From positions 17,912-81,911 of the forward strand of contig JAJNNY010000101.1 of assembly GCA_022453515.1 (NCBI GenBank): a stretch of DNA of 64,000 bases, written 5' to 3'. This stretch comes from Astrocystis sublimbata (taxonomy: Eukaryota; Ascomycota; Sordariomycetes; Xylariales; Xylariaceae). Positions within the stretch are counted from its first letter, which is position 1; every line of letters starts with the position of its first letter. Under the pieces are notes generated by a model. That model was not told the DNA's origin. It saw only the letters and a list, made by a program, of their open reading frames with translations, and searched no databases. Shown here piece by piece: positions 1 through 11,992 of the stretch. A program made the translations under genes and the position numbers.

Positions 1-598
1 AAAAAAAAAGTAACGGGAGTGGCTTACTTTCTCCAGAGGCCCCAACGTTGTAATTCGAGTCCTTGAAATCTCGGATCGCGTCTCGAATGATGTCGGCCAT
101 GTCGCCCGAGGAGATGATAGCTGGTGCAGCGTTGGCATCGATAACATTGATGCCGAAAGTGCAAGTCCCACTGTTCGCAAGGCCGAGATATTCCATATTA
201 TCGTCGTGGCGCTCCCAGTTAAGCAAGTGAAACCCATCGTCGCCATATTTGCGGAGGTCCTGCATTAAGTCGTCGCAGTCCGCTTTAACCACCAGTGTCA
301 GTTATTGTTCTTGGAGATCGGACACACTAAGGATGGCTCTTCATTCGAGAAACCGGTGTTTCAGGCGCTCGAAAGCTCAATATAGAGATTGCAGCGCCTT
401 AAGGTCAGGAGAAAGGGCCAAGAACTTTGTCAGTTACTTACAAGCATCAGGGGATCCTGCGGCGGTCTCATTCTGCCACGTTGTATCGCCGCAAATATTG
501 CCGTTAGAAAACTTATATTTTTCCCATATATGCTCGCCACAGTAAACGACATGGCTGAAAGCCAATGCGGCAATGGAAACGAAGGTAGAAACCTGCAT
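1..598 (-). CDS. Hce2 (Ecp2-like) effector-type secreted protein, 3' end outside window
   Basis: Small secreted protein with an Hce2 domain, the family that includes Ecp2 of Cladosporium fulvum; members are apoplastic proteins, some able to cause plant necrosis. Exon 1 runs 598-442 and exon 2 282-28. The intron at 441-283 has a GTAAGT donor and the next intron starts at 27 (GTAAGC) and leaves the window. Residues 1-20 form a signal peptide. The mature start shows the family pattern ICGDTTWQNET and, across the intron, SPDASDC, then GTCTFG and DMADIIRDAIRDF, all matching Hce2 landmarks. The last exon, expected to hold only the final Cys region, is missing from the window. The splice phases fit and no stop interrupts the visible part. 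The family call is strong; virulence activity is not shown by sequence. Confidence 0.85.
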
Positions 599-2335
599 GG
601 TGTTTGCGAAGGGTGAAAACGAAAGAAGATGTAATGAGAGTAATTATATGTGAGCTTGCTACCAGAGCTTGCTCGAGAATGGAAGATGAAAAAACGAGAA
701 TGAGCAATAGCAAATCTAGAATGGGATTTGGATATTCTCTTGTTCTTATATGTTTTAATAACTCGATTATAACGAGTTGTTCGGCTTGAAATATCAAAAG
801 TTACAGGGATGGCCATGTTTAGGGAGTCTCGTCAGCCGCGAAGGAGCTATGAAATGGGAGCCTTTCAACACGGTGCAATGTCAACAAAGAGTACTATTGC
901 CACGGAGAATTGGACTTGCCAAGAATAATTGGGTGAAACGATCAGCTGACTGGTATTCCATACGCTCCCTAGTTATAATTAGTTTCAACTGTTCCCTTTG
1001 TGCGCATCAATGATTCGACTTGAGATCAGCTGGATCTATTTCATGAAGCTCCCAACAGAAAGCGCATCAGCTGTTCTGTTCACAGATTATTATCTCTTAC
1101 TTGAGCGGCGAATGTTACATTAAGAAACGACGAGACAGTGACATATTCTACGGCCTTTCATGCGTTTCTGTTGAAATATTTCGCCTTCCTAGGCTCCAAA
1201 ATGGGATGGTATTGTTTCCAAAGCTGCCTAGGTACTGAGGCAGTACCGCCCATGACTGGATTATCTACTGGAACAATCCAAACAAGCAAGACGCTTGTGC
1301 AAGATGAAGGCTAGCAAGTCGGTCTTTCGATTTGAACCAGTCGAATACGCTTAGATGTGTGTTGTTGGGGTTGAGGGGAGGCTTGTGCGATGAGCCCTTA
1401 AACCCTGTAGAACGCATTTTGAATAAGCCAACAATCAATCAGGGAGTCAAGATAGAAAAGGATATCCCATGACTTGTTTTGTTTTTCTTGGGGTCCTATT
1501 TAGGCTTGCTAAATTGATTTGCATAATCGATTTCATTCCTTGACTTTACTAGGTAGTTCGTTGTTATGTAATGTCGTCTCGAAAATGACGTAGTACTGCG
1601 TGATAATTATAGCATCGTCTATTGTTATATAACAGGATGCAAATGTGTTACCTTTTCTCATTATCTTGTTCAAAATGTGACAATGAATAATATTATTTAT
1701 ATCATGTGAATTCTCGAAATTTTATCAACAAGGCCCTACCCCCCCTTCCATCTACTCATCATACAGTCACTCGCATTTAAATCAGTAACAGCTCAGCGCA
1801 TCTATGGGGCTACTAATATTACGGATTCAATTGGTTTATAGGAGCTCAGGCCGCATCGGTTGGAAAGATCCCTCGCGTGGAGCCTAGGCGCTCGGCGCGA
1901 AACCCCTATAAACGATCCCTGCGGGCGGCGCTAGCCTAGCTGGCTGGGGCACTGATGAGCGGCAACTGAGGGCTGTTTTACGTGGATACACCTGTATTGA
2001 CACCGCTAGCCAAGAAATCAGAACAGCACAAGCCATTGTAACGGATGGCTCGGAGGTTGCAATGCGAATATCTGGCTGTCTGCTTCTAATCTCGGGTACT
2101 TCTTGGTAGTGGGAAAATTGACCATTTTACTGTTGGTTACCATGCATATCCTGTTGGCTGCAAGCGACGTCGAGGACCCCACTGCGTCCATCGGCCGGTA
2201 ACTCACGGTCGCATGGCCTGCGCGGTAGCATAAAGCCTTAGTTTTTAAAACAAAGAAGCATACCAAAATAGTCCAATCAATTTTATCATTCTCTTCGACC
2301 GAACCAAACAGCGGCGACTGTTTGAAAACAACTCG
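599..2335. other. Intergenic, no gene seen
   Basis: About 1.7 kb between the divergent Hce2 gene and the P450 remnant, so it must hold both promoters. It is AT-rich around 1500-1720. No reading frame with coding character or splice pattern was found on either strand, and no tRNA-like fold was recognised. Confidence 0.5.
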
Positions 2336-4434
2336 ATGCTGGCGATTTTATCAGTGGGTGCTGGGCTGGCCTACGTGATATGGATTATTGTTTGCTTAGA
2401 ACTCAACGTGCGCAAAGCCAAAGCCCTCAACATTCCCATCGTGCGTCTTCCTATTGATTCCAACAACGTCATATGGATTCTGCTTCAACCCCACGTCTGG
2501 AAGATCCTTGATGCACTTCCATTTTTCTGGGCTTCCTACCCACGATTCGTGCGATTCTCTCGCCGAGGTTGGTTCTTTGACGAAAGGGCGACGATACACG
2601 AACAAGTCGGGCCTGTCTGGGCGCTTGTGACTCCTGTGGCTATCAACGTACACTTTGCAGATCCCGACAGCATCCGTGACATTGTGACGCGCCGTGGGGA
2701 CTTCCAACGGCCCATCGCAGAGCTGAGTAAGTTTTGATGTTCCCAATTGATTCAATCACCCTTAGTCAGGAGCTGATAGGATTAGAACTCTTGGAACTTT
2801 ACGGGCCATGCATTTCGACCGCAAAATGGGAGGAATGGCCTCGTCATCGGAAAGTGATTGCTACGCCTTTCAATGAAACCATCATGAACTCCGTCTGGGA
2901 TGAGTCTTTACGTCAAGCGAAAGGCATGCTACGCTCATGGGATGATGCATCTGCAAATGGAGGTTGTATAGCGAGCTACCAGAAAGACACACGAGCACTG
3001 TCGCTCAACTTACTCGCCGCCACGGGCTTCGGCAAATCGTACGACTTCCGTGGCTCAACAGAACCCCAGATTGATGAAGTGGGGGGCTACCGGGACTCTC
3101 TGCAGACTGTCCTCGACCATATCATCCTTCTTATGCTGGTGCCTTTTAACATCCTCTGTATGCTTCCTAAAAGATGGGCTAGAATTGGCAATGCAGGGAT
3201 TTCTTTCAAGAGGCACATGGTGAAGATGCTCGAGGAAGAGACTGCTGCACTTAATCAAGGCAAGCCAGGTTCTGGTGGAATCATGGCGTTGTTTGTACGC
3301 GCCGCCGACACTTACCAACACCAGTCCACTGCCGATTCGGGTATGAAAGCAATGAAGAAGGGACTCTCTGTGGATGAGATATTTGGCAACCTCTTTGTCA
3401 TCAACTTCGCCGGGCACGACTCAACAGCTAATACTTTGGCATTCGGCATGCTACTCCTGGCGACACACCCCGAGGTGCAGGCTTGGCTGGCTGAAGAGAT
3501 CGCGATCGCGACTGGAAACAGTGATATGGAGTTGTGGGATTATAAAGAGCTATTCCCAAAACTCAAGCGTTGTCGGGCGGTTCTATACGAAGTTCTTCGC
3601 CTTTACCCGCCGGTACTTGCTTTGCCCTCGATTGCTTCCAATTGCACGCAGGTCATCGAAATAGGCTCGCAAAGACTGGCCATCCCAGAAAGAGTCAGTA
3701 TTACTGTCAATCTGAGAGCCATGCAGGTCCATCCGGCATATTGGCATGACGCAAACGACTGGTGTCACACGGGTCACTTCCGGGCTACCCAAATAGGAAG
3801 CCTACGCGCCCTAAACCTCTGAATATGTAAATGATTGGATCAGAGCTACGGATCTAGAAGGTCATGAGGACCTCCGTATGCAGGCGACAACCAACAGGCA
3901 TAAGTGAGGCGTTGCCGCAGACCCGAGGAAGGTCCGAAGCCGGCCTCAAAGGCTGCCAGAAGGAGCATAAATAGAAGGGATTCCTCCAGCCTGGAGTAGA
4001 GGCTTTAGGAAGACATGGACCCTTTTGTGCCCTAGAGAATTATTAGCTGAATCGAAGCCTATTCCAAGCCCTAGAAATCTAGCCCTTGTTACAACTGGCG
4101 TCCCTCACGTTGGATCTCTAGTCCGGCGCCTGCAAAATCAGCTGCGGTTAACCATCTTGCCGACAAGAAGTTGATTGTACCAGGTAAGAGCCTGTTTCTT
4201 CCATGGGGCGAGGGGCCGCAGATTTGTCCGGGGAAGAAGTTCGCTGAGGTGCAGGCGGTGGCAGTTTTAGCCTGCCTGCTCAACACACATCGTCTGTCAG
4301 TAAAGAAAGCGCCGGGGGAGGATGAAAGAGCCGCAATGAACCGGGCGACTGAGTGCAGTAATGATATCTATCTAGAGATGTTGATCAGGCTCAGAGATGC
4401 AGATAGTGTGAACCTGGTGTGCCGCCAGATCTAG
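2336..4434 (+). pseudogene. Cytochrome P450 monooxygenase split by a solo LTR
   Basis: Fungal microsomal P450, heme-thiolate monooxygenase. Exon 1 is 2336-2726 and exon 2 starts at 2786 (intron 2727-2785, GTAAGT..TTAG, which rejoins a KLLELYGP motif). Visible motifs: an N-terminal membrane anchor (residues 1-20), I-helix FAGHDSTA, K-helix ExxR as EVLR, and the heme loop FLPWGEGPQICPG with its Cys ligand near 4229. Between the meander region (DANDW, ends 3762) and the heme loop the frame is interrupted by 331 bp beginning TGTCAC and ending TTACA, flanked by the 5-bp direct repeat ACTGG. Leaving out that insert and one repeat copy gives one open frame of about 567 codons, normal for the family. 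The insertion brings a stop at 3820-3822, before the heme Cys. As it stands the product would lack heme binding. Substrate unknown. Confidence 0.88.
3763..4093. mobile_element. Solo LTR of a retrotransposon inside the P450 gene
   Basis: The 331-bp element starts TGTCACACGGG and ends CCTTGTTACA. Its ends are short imperfect inverted repeats (TGTCAC / TGTAAC). It is bordered by identical 5-bp target duplications ACTGG at 3758-3762 and 4094-4098. A TATA-like CATAAATAG lies near 3967. There is no internal coding region, so the element is what remains after LTR-LTR recombination. The exact target duplication and the P450 frame that continues on both sides fix both ends. It does not resemble the 217-bp LTR at 61.6 kb. 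Confidence 0.88.
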
Positions 4435-4913
4435 GATCGATGGCCATAGAAAGTATGAGATCACACACTATTTCCTTCGACGGTTAACGTCAGCTGTCTG
4501 ACCTGTCTACAAAGTATTTCCCTTTTATAACATGCTTTTGTGTGCCGCTTTTTCTTCTCGGGTTACTACACAAGAACTCGTATTCTGATGGCCTTGCTGT
4601 AATAATCGTAGTAGAACGAAGTGCAAGATACTGCCAGGTTATGAGAGCATTTTCAAACTTATCGCAGCGGCACTCACATTGATTGACCCCGCCCTGCCCC
4701 TGTATTGCTCACCAGATTATAACCTGGGTAGGATGTATGAGTCGCGGGTCTCATCCGCTCCCCAGGAGTTCATATCGCGAAGATATAGGAAGCGGTCAGT
4801 CACATCACCGCCATCAGGCCCGCCCCGCCAGTCATAAATTATTGATTTTCAATATTCAAATTTTGTATCTATCCATCTTAGAATATATCAACGCGAAAGA
4901 AATCTAAATTTCG
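4435..4913. other. Intergenic between convergent gene ends
   Basis: A 479-bp 3'-3' spacer between the P450 remnant and the chitinase gene. AT-rich near 4840-4910. No gene or repeat seen. Confidence 0.5.
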
Positions 4914-7900
4914 TTATATTGTGCACAATCCGCTCCGGATATTTTCAATCTTCATAAGATCAGCATGGACCGAACCAAGTTTCTTCGAGTCCTGATCACT
5001 TAGACCCCTCCGCTCACGAGCGGCCTTTCCCCACGAGCCACGGCTCAGCGCTGCACCTGCAACTGTACTGAACACAGCAGAAAAAGCGTTATCGGGGTCT
5101 GAGACCACGCTATACGTCAGCAGTGCGGCTTCTCCAGCGATCTCGGCAATCGTCAAAGCCACGCGCACGGCTGCCAGCGCGGGCCCCAATGCCTCCCCGA
5201 CGAACGGAACAAAGAACAGGATGCCGCCGAGGAAATTGGCGATGAATTCCTCTCGTTCCATCTTCTCGATTTCTTTAGCCTGTTCGACAACCTTGTCCAT
5301 GCTGTCTATGGCCGAGGCGATGGTCAATGCCGGTAAGGAGGAAGCGTCGGCAACGTCTTGCGAGCTGAGCAGGAGGTCCAGATCGCCAATTTTACTGAGG
5401 AGTTGCAGGCGGAAAAGGAGGTCCTGAAATTTATCGTACGACTTGCTGACTATGTCCTTGGGATTGAAGACTTCAATCGTGTCAGCGGGTACGGGGTAGT
5501 TCCGGAACCAGTCGTCCATCATTTCCATACACTCTTTGACCATTTCACCTGTATATTGGCATCCATTGGAGAATTTCACGTCGACGTTCCCGAACTTGAT
5601 CCATTTCTTCTCGATACCGTAGTCTTTGGTGATGGCGGAATAGAAACCCTTCGAATCATGCAGGGTATATGTCACGTTGGGCACGACCGTGTTGAAATAG
5701 TCGATACCTTGCGGCCCATTCTTGTAGACCGTGGGACAAGTCACATCTTGGGCACTAGACCCGGACTTGCAATCTGGCGACTTGTCGCAGCCATCTAAAC
5801 AATTTGCAAATCTGCAGGTGTTGCAGCATGTGCGGTATCGAGTCTCTTGACACGAAAAGTAATCGCCAGCATGTCCGTTGCCCATAAAGGCGTTGATCTG
5901 AACAGGGACCTGCTCAATCGTGTAATCTTTGTAGATGTTGAATTTGTCATCGTAGCCCCCGTCGACGAGGGAATTGTATTTCGCTAAAGCGCCTTTCATT
6001 ATCTTAATTTCCACATCGACGAGGTACTTGTCTATGCAGTACGACGGGATGTTGTTCTTCATGCTCATTAGTGCGTCCAAGCTACTGAACTCAGAATTGC
6101 AATCCATGAAATATTTGTCATCGATTTTGGCAACATAATCGGGATCGTAGTCGTCTTCGCCAGTGCCGCTAGATGATGTGTCAGGGTGCCTTGTTCGGTT
6201 GGGGAAGACAAAAAAAGGAGCACTCACTCGATAAACTCGTTCAAATCAACAGCCCAGTCGCTTGTCCCAGCAAAGTTATACGATGAGTAGAGGCTTGCTC
6301 GGGATGACTTGACTGAATCATTCATGTATGCAACCCATTCGGTGTCGTTATAAACCAGAATGTTCGAGTCAGAAGAAATCCATTGCTTATTGACTCGCCC
6401 ATGTGCAATAATCTCTCCGATCTCTGCATTAGAGAGGTAGCCACTGGTGCTGGTACAACGACCTTTGGCCGCGTTAGACACCCTAGGAGAGCCTGTAAAC
6501 TCGCACGAGGGACCAGAGCATCCAGCCTTCGCCATCTTGAACGATCTTCCGTAGCTAGAAATACCCACAACAATCTTATTCGAGGGCACGCCCGCTTTGG
6601 TAATTAGCGACAAGGCGTCTTTGGTCTCAGTAACATTCACGTGTGAGCGAAGACAGTTTCCAGTAGGACAGCCAGGAGAAGTCCATTTGTTGCCGTAATC
6701 CCATTGGCCGTGGAGATCGTAGGTCAAATAGACAATGTAGTCAACCTTAGCCCCTATCGCCTTGATAGGGAAAGCTTTGAGGTACCAATAAGATGCCGGA
6801 GCTGCGACTGAGACAGACTTGCTAGAGCCCAAGGCTGACTTCAGACCTACTAAGGTCTGGTGAAGATCTTCACCGGCATCGGCGTCACCAGCAGGGATGC
6901 CGGGAATATCGGGAGCCTGTAGACGGAAGAAATATGAGTAATCGCACAATCTAACAATCCGGGAAGGATGAGCTGACTTACACCAGGATACTCCCAGTCT
7001 ATATCTACACCGTCTAGTTTATGTTTCTTGAGAAATGCAACAATATTGGCCTGAAATTTGGCTCGATTGGCGGCCTTGGTGGCTTCACGAAGAATGTTGT
7101 ATGTGCCGGGCTTGGTGCTAAAGTCCCAGCCACCAAACGTTATTATCCTTTTCACGTCAGATAGGGCCTTGAACTGGTCGAACTGATACTTTGAGCCACT
7201 AATGTCAATGCCAAAAGTTTGGGTGATGTTCGCAAATGCAAAGTGGATGTGTGTATATTTGGATGTGTCGATTTGATTCACATCCATGCGCAGACACGGT
7301 CTGTTTTCGTTCCAAGCCTCAAAATACGCGACATTGATGGGCTTGGGAGGGGCGGACCCCTTGATAATGTCTCGACCACAGTGGGAGATGCCTATAGCCG
7401 TGGACTCGTTAGGAAATTCAAGTTTCTGTTACGGGATTTGTGAATGCGTGTGATGTTACTTACATGAGTTCTTTCCTGGCTTGGTTGTTCCTGGTGCTCC
7501 AGTTGTTGCTTTGCTGATGACGCAGAAGTCGTCCGTAGCGCCACACTGGCCCCAGACGTTACAGCAGACGTTCAAAGGGCATGGGTTTAGGTTCGCCCAC
7601 GAAGCGCTGCTCCCGGACGATGGCTTCTTAGTACCGGAGACCTGAGGGCCACAAACGGCGTTGGACACGGATGGAGGGAAAGGAGGTGTACCGGTACTAA
7701 GACAAATCTTCTGCGCGGGCAAAAGCGCGGAGCAGCCATTCCAGCCCCATGTGTTTTTGTTGTAAGTCTCGATGTTGGCCTGAGTTATTCCGTGAGAGAC
7801 CGCTATGGCTGAGCAACCATCGCCACTCTTCACGGTGTAGGCTGCGCAAGATCCGTCCGAGCCAGGTTTGGGCTTGATGTTAGGGAGCTTCCCATGCGTA

Positions 7901-9201
7901 CAGCAAACACGTTGGCCCACCTGCAGACTTGAACAGAATTTGGAGGCAGAATGCAGTTTTGTGAAGTCGGCCGGCTTGAGTCCGCACTTGGAAGCTAGCG
8001 AACTGCAGGAGTCGCCACTGATAACAGATTTGGTTTTACAAGTCCCGTCAGTATTAGCGGCAGGGATGGGATCAGGAAGTGTGCCCGACGAACAGCAGGC
8101 CTTCTGGCTAGGAACAAGAGTGGTGCAGAAGTTTTTTGCAGTGTTATACTTCTTGAGGGTGGTTGTAGTGATGCCGCATCTCTTAGCGACGGCATCACAG
8201 CCATCCCCAGATTTGACGGTCGTGGTCTTGCAAGTAGCCCTCGCACTGATTCCTGACCGACTCCAAATGTGTGCTTCGTCTAATGGCAGGGAAGGAGGCG
8301 GGTTGGAGGTCGAAGAATTTGTGCTGTCGGATCCAGAGAGTTGGGTAGGGGCTCGGAGGGAGACCGTCATGTAATCCTCAAAGTCCCCGGACACGCATCT
8401 TCCGTCTGCCCAGGTTCGCATCACTTTCTGCACCAAAGCCAAGTCATCGGCAAAACCAGCAACAACTCCAACGGCATAATCGGCTCCTAGACCATCACGA
8501 GGACAGAGCTGAGCAATCAGAGGGCTAGGGGATGAAGAGATCTGTCTCGCCTCTAAATCTTGTAAAAAGTGGTCCAAGATAGTATTGTGCATACCATGCT
8601 GGTATACTTCAGCTCCAGCAAAGAGGCCAATCACGGCCGTCTGAGAATAGCCAAAGGCTAAAACATTCTCTGAGCAAGAGGGCTTCTTCAAGTTTAAATA
8701 GTTTCAAACTTGGTATGCGGCGGAGAGGTGACCGAAAGTCTGTCGGTTGGTGTATGTGTCTGTAGTGCCACCGCTGGGCTCACCAAGCGTGACCACAGTC
8801 TCGATTATATCATGGTTTGGCGTCGAACAGACTGCGGCCACTTCGCTTGAATCAATATGTTTAGATGCAGAGCTGTAGTCAGCTTGGCACCCTCTGATAA
8901 CAGGAGTGGTCACTAGCTGGCCATCAATGACTGTCTCCTGGATGCTGAAACTCAGCAACATGGTCTCATTGCAGGCAGCCATGCTAGCTGCATCTTCGAA
9001 GAGAAACCATGACGACAAGTCGCCAGCGTCATCTCTGCAGGATGATGGGCATGTATGTGTTGAAGATGTACGAGCGTTTGCTGCACGCCAAGTCTCTAAA
9101 CTTGCATCTGAATCGGCATCAAACTGGAGGGCGGCAGTCGAGGGTGTCCATCCTAAGACTGTGACGAGTGTAGTAAAGTAGAATAAGAGGAAACCAGCCA
9201 T
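4914..9201 (-). pseudogene. Killer-toxin-like class V chitinase (LysM x3, CBM18, GH18) with an in-frame stop
   Basis: Large secreted GH18 chitinase of the subgroup related to the Kluyveromyces killer-toxin alpha subunit. Exons: 9201-7464, 7391-6982, 6916-6228, 6168-4914; introns of 59-72 nt with GTAAGT/GTGAGT donors. Total 1364 codons. Order: signal peptide (1-23), N-terminal Cys region, three LysM modules (about 324-375, 388-440, 452-505), a CBM18 chitin-binding module (about 516-562, CCNVWGQCG), GH18 domain with the catalytic motif DGVDIDWEYPG (acid Glu about residue 713), and a long C-terminal region with a Cys-rich stretch (CRFANCLDGC) and hydrophobic segments. Codon 166 is TGA (8706-8704), in frame with conserved family sequence on both sides. 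No GT-AG intron of usable length removes it. All later exons remain open, so the lesion looks recent; a sequencing error cannot be ruled out. Confidence 0.85.
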
Positions 9202-9988
9202 AATGGCAGATGACTGGTTCGAGAGGTCGCAGGTTCTTGACCGTTTGAAAAGGCGGCGATTGTAAGACTGGGAAAGGGAGTGTGAGGGTATGCGATGGAG
9301 GCAAATTTTGGGCGATTGGAGGGATCATATAAGAGGCATGAAGGACAATTGACTTGATAACTTCTGTTGCTTAGTCTTATTTGACGATAAATTAAACTTC
9401 AACGCTTCTAACGCATATTCCTGGTAATCCTGATTCACAGTACTCCCGAGCCCCTGGCCATCTAGAGGTACATGAAAATACGGAGTTCGCAACCATATCC
9501 ATGCAAGCGTGCAAAATAGCGGGTGGATCAGGAGCGGCTGCGACCTGTTGGTTCTTGATGCAGGAACAAGGTGGATCAGCCCGGATAATCACGAGATGTT
9601 GTTGACTGCGTTGGCGCCAACTGCTTCACTAACAACTATTTGTCAATATGCAAGCGTAGCCAACAGCCTCTCGAGTAAGTTTTGTGAGCTAAAAGCATCC
9701 TAGGATTCTGGGCTCATTTTCCTGCAGGAAGTTTTGAAGCTATTTTGTAATCCACTCGCTACCGAAATGTCGTATAACGAGGGCTTGACCAGTGCCCCTT
9801 TTCACAGAGGTCCATATTACGCTTCTTGTCATTATGTCTTCGGCATCTCAATCACACGCTTTATTCGCTATTGTTTCTCTCAATTCTTCTCCCTTTCCTG
9901 GGCTATTCGTTGGGGCTCATCTCGTCTTCTTTGGTTTCGCAATACCACATATCTGCACATTGCTGCTCGCTACTCAAGAGCTATCAAC
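9202..9988. promoter_or_regulatory. Shared 5' region of chitinase and 9989-10959 gene
   Basis: A 787-bp spacer between two divergent starts (ATG at 9201 on minus, ATG at 9989 on plus). The plus-side leader 9850-9988 is pyrimidine-rich, as often in fungal promoters. No defined operator could be assigned. The arrangement allows common control of the two secreted products. Confidence 0.45.
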
Positions 9989-10959
9989 ATGCATACCAAA
10001 CCCTTCATCGTTTTACTGCTCTTCCTCGTCACCAAGGTACTAGCTGGTGGTTACCAGGGAGCGCTAGAGCGTGTGGCTGTTTTATGCGTATCAAATCGAC
10101 GGCCTGAATGGGCCAGCACAACAGACTCTTGGATGGAAGTGCATTAGCTGGGATGACAAGACGATGAAATGCAACCCTGGAAAGAAAGGCAGAAGCGGAT
10201 GGACCATGTGTAAAGGAACTTTGCCGGGAAGGCGGTGCACTTTCAGCCAACTCACCAACTTCCTCGGCGGTACCGATCGCAACGATGCACTCATGGTCGA
10301 CAGCAAAGGTAACACTTTGCCCCTCACAGCCACAAATCCTGACCCCGAAGAGACTGCAAAGAGGGTATTGAACCACTACCTTGAATCGCCCAGGGGTTCA
10401 TTGCCAGATTACCAAGGATTCAAGTTCGTTCTTCACGGGGATGAATTTTACGTGCGCAACATCAGAAAGATCGCAAATGTGGTGGCAAAATCTGGGAGTG
10501 AAGGGAAAAACATCGGTGATCATAAGGTACTTTTTGAGGGGTTTGCTACAGCAACGACGCAGATCAAGAACGCCAGAATAGGGGACCATAGTCCTTTTAT
10601 CCTCAAAGGAGCAGAAGAGAGACTGAATCCTCGCGGAATTACGGTACACACGGAGAGCATTGGCCCTGGCCACAGTCCTGCCGACCCTAAGAGAATTTGG
10701 AAGACTGTTGATTGGGAAAAGACAAGTATGCTATGCTCCACTTAGATCTCTCCTCCCAAACGCTTGAACGAACAATCACTGACCCCAGCGAGTGGCAGTG
10801 TCCGAAGCAGTGGCTTCCGGGAAGTTCACTAAAGGTCAGATAATGCAGGTGACGGCTGATGTGAGGTATGAGTACTACAAAGACTTCGATGCCAGAAGAC
10901 ACCGGGCGGTTATTAAAGCTTTCAGCGCTTCGGAGAGAAAGGCGAAAGGATGTCTGTGA
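9989..10959 (+). pseudogene. Secreted protein of unknown function, frameshifted near its N-terminus
   Basis: The ATG at 9989 opens a signal peptide (about 19 residues, ending KVLAGG) followed by GYQGALERV. The reading then has to change frame at about 10071-10075 (GCGTGTGGCTG) to continue as WLFYAYQIDGLN and onward. The two pieces look like one family of fungal secreted proteins that I recognise only as conserved and uncharacterised. The change equals the loss of one TG from a short GT run. The second frame is open to 10725, an intron GTATGC..GAG (10726-10792) follows, and the last exon 10793-10959 ends RKAKGCL. The product has Cys pairs (WKC, MKC, MCKG, RRCTF) and a conserved block RIGDHSPFI. 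It is transcribed away from the chitinase and close to it. No known domain is claimed. Confidence 0.7.
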
Positions 10960-11293
10960 TCAGATACAGTAGTCCAAAGTACGTAGACTAGGGAGGTCGA
11001 GATTAGCTAAACAACAACTCAAGCGTATGCGGCACTCTCAAGACAGCAAAGATATCACAGAGGCATCATGATGGGGCACAACGACCAATATGTAAATCAC
11101 GAGAGTTGTCCGTTAGCTGTATAGACTCAATCTTAGGTAATTCTAAGACTAATTATACAAGCATCTTCGGAGCAACGAAAATCATGATTGATGAAGCTAG
11201 AGTTATAAAGCATAAAATGATCTCCAAATCCAGATAATGGCAGAATTGAGTATGTCAGAATCTAATGCTCATCCTGCAATCCCAAACTCGGCT
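10960..11293. other. Intergenic between convergent ends
   Basis: A 334-bp 3'-3' spacer. No gene, repeat or RNA seen. Confidence 0.5.
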
Positions 11294-11992
11294 TCATTGT
11301 AGGTCTCGATCATTGTAGTTCTCGATCATGTATATCCACTCCTCGTCAAAATCATCAATGTCCTCAGCCTTCCCTCCATTTCGCCAACACCAGTCATATG
11401 CCAACACCAGTTGAGGTCCAGTCAGTAGGAGCCCTGTATGTAGGTCCAGGAATCTAATATTGTCCCTTGGACAATTTGCATATCCCACACCCATCCACGA
11501 CTCGGCCCACTCCAAAAACTTGTCCTCCACCGCTATGTGCAGCTCTCTCAGGCGTACGAAAGGCTCCAGCAGCCAAGTCGACTCTTGCTTAAAATAGTCA
11601 AGAAAGCAATGACCTTCAACTTCAACTTCTGCAGTGAGTCTGAGGCGTTCAATGTCGGCACAGTGCGGGGCTAGCGGCCTGAGCTGGTCATCTGGTAGGC
11701 AGATCATGTCTTTCTGGAAGTTGACCCATATGTATTTAGTTTCGGCGAAGGCGGATGTGAGAAAAGCCTTCCGGAAGGGTGCATGCTGGCGAGCCTCCTG
11801 ACAGACGTGCATGACGGCAGGCGGTAGGTTTGGTGAAGCATAAGCAAACGTGGTGTTAAGGCTCGGCCACCTTTTGCTTGGGCTGCGGCGAATATGCAGG
11901 TTGCGCGGATGTGCAGCCAACGCCCAGATCTGGAGGCGAAGCTCCATGGGTAGTCTCATGAAAGAATGAAAGGTGTCGGCCATGATGAACAT
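11294..11992 (-). CDS. 2EXR-domain protein (fungal, function unknown)
   Basis: Intronless gene of 232 codons, or 229 if the second ATG at 11983 is used; that start (MADTFHSFMRLP) fits the family better. The N-terminal motif FMRLPMELRLQIWALA and the following stretch with an aromatic FAYASPNLPPAVMHVCQEAR are typical of the 2EXR family. This is a very large lineage-expanded family in Pezizomycotina with an F-box-like start and unknown role. The C-terminus is acidic (EDIDDFDEEW). The frame is intact, unlike several of its neighbours. No membrane segment or signal peptide. Confidence 0.8.
   Translation of the reverse strand: MFIMADTFHSFMRLPMELRLQIWALAAHPRNLHIRRSPSKRWPSLNTTFAYASPNLPPAVMHVCQEARQHAPFRKAFLTSAFAETKYIWVNFQKDMICLPDDQLRPLAPHCADIERLRLTAEVEVEGHCFLDYFKQESTWLLEPFVRLRELHIAVEDKFLEWAESWMGVGYANCPRDNIRFLDLHTGLLLTGPQLVLAYDWCWRNGGKAEDIDDFDEEWIYMIENYNDRDLQ

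Noticed and set aside
3763..4093. Insert in the P450 as a spliced intron
   Set aside because: It starts TG and ends CA with a 5-bp target duplication, not GT..AG at the frame-restoring borders; LTR is the better reading.
8683..8709. Tiny GT..AG intron removing the chitinase TGA
   Set aside because: It would be 27 nt, too short for fungal splicing, and would delete conserved residues; other acceptors break the frame.
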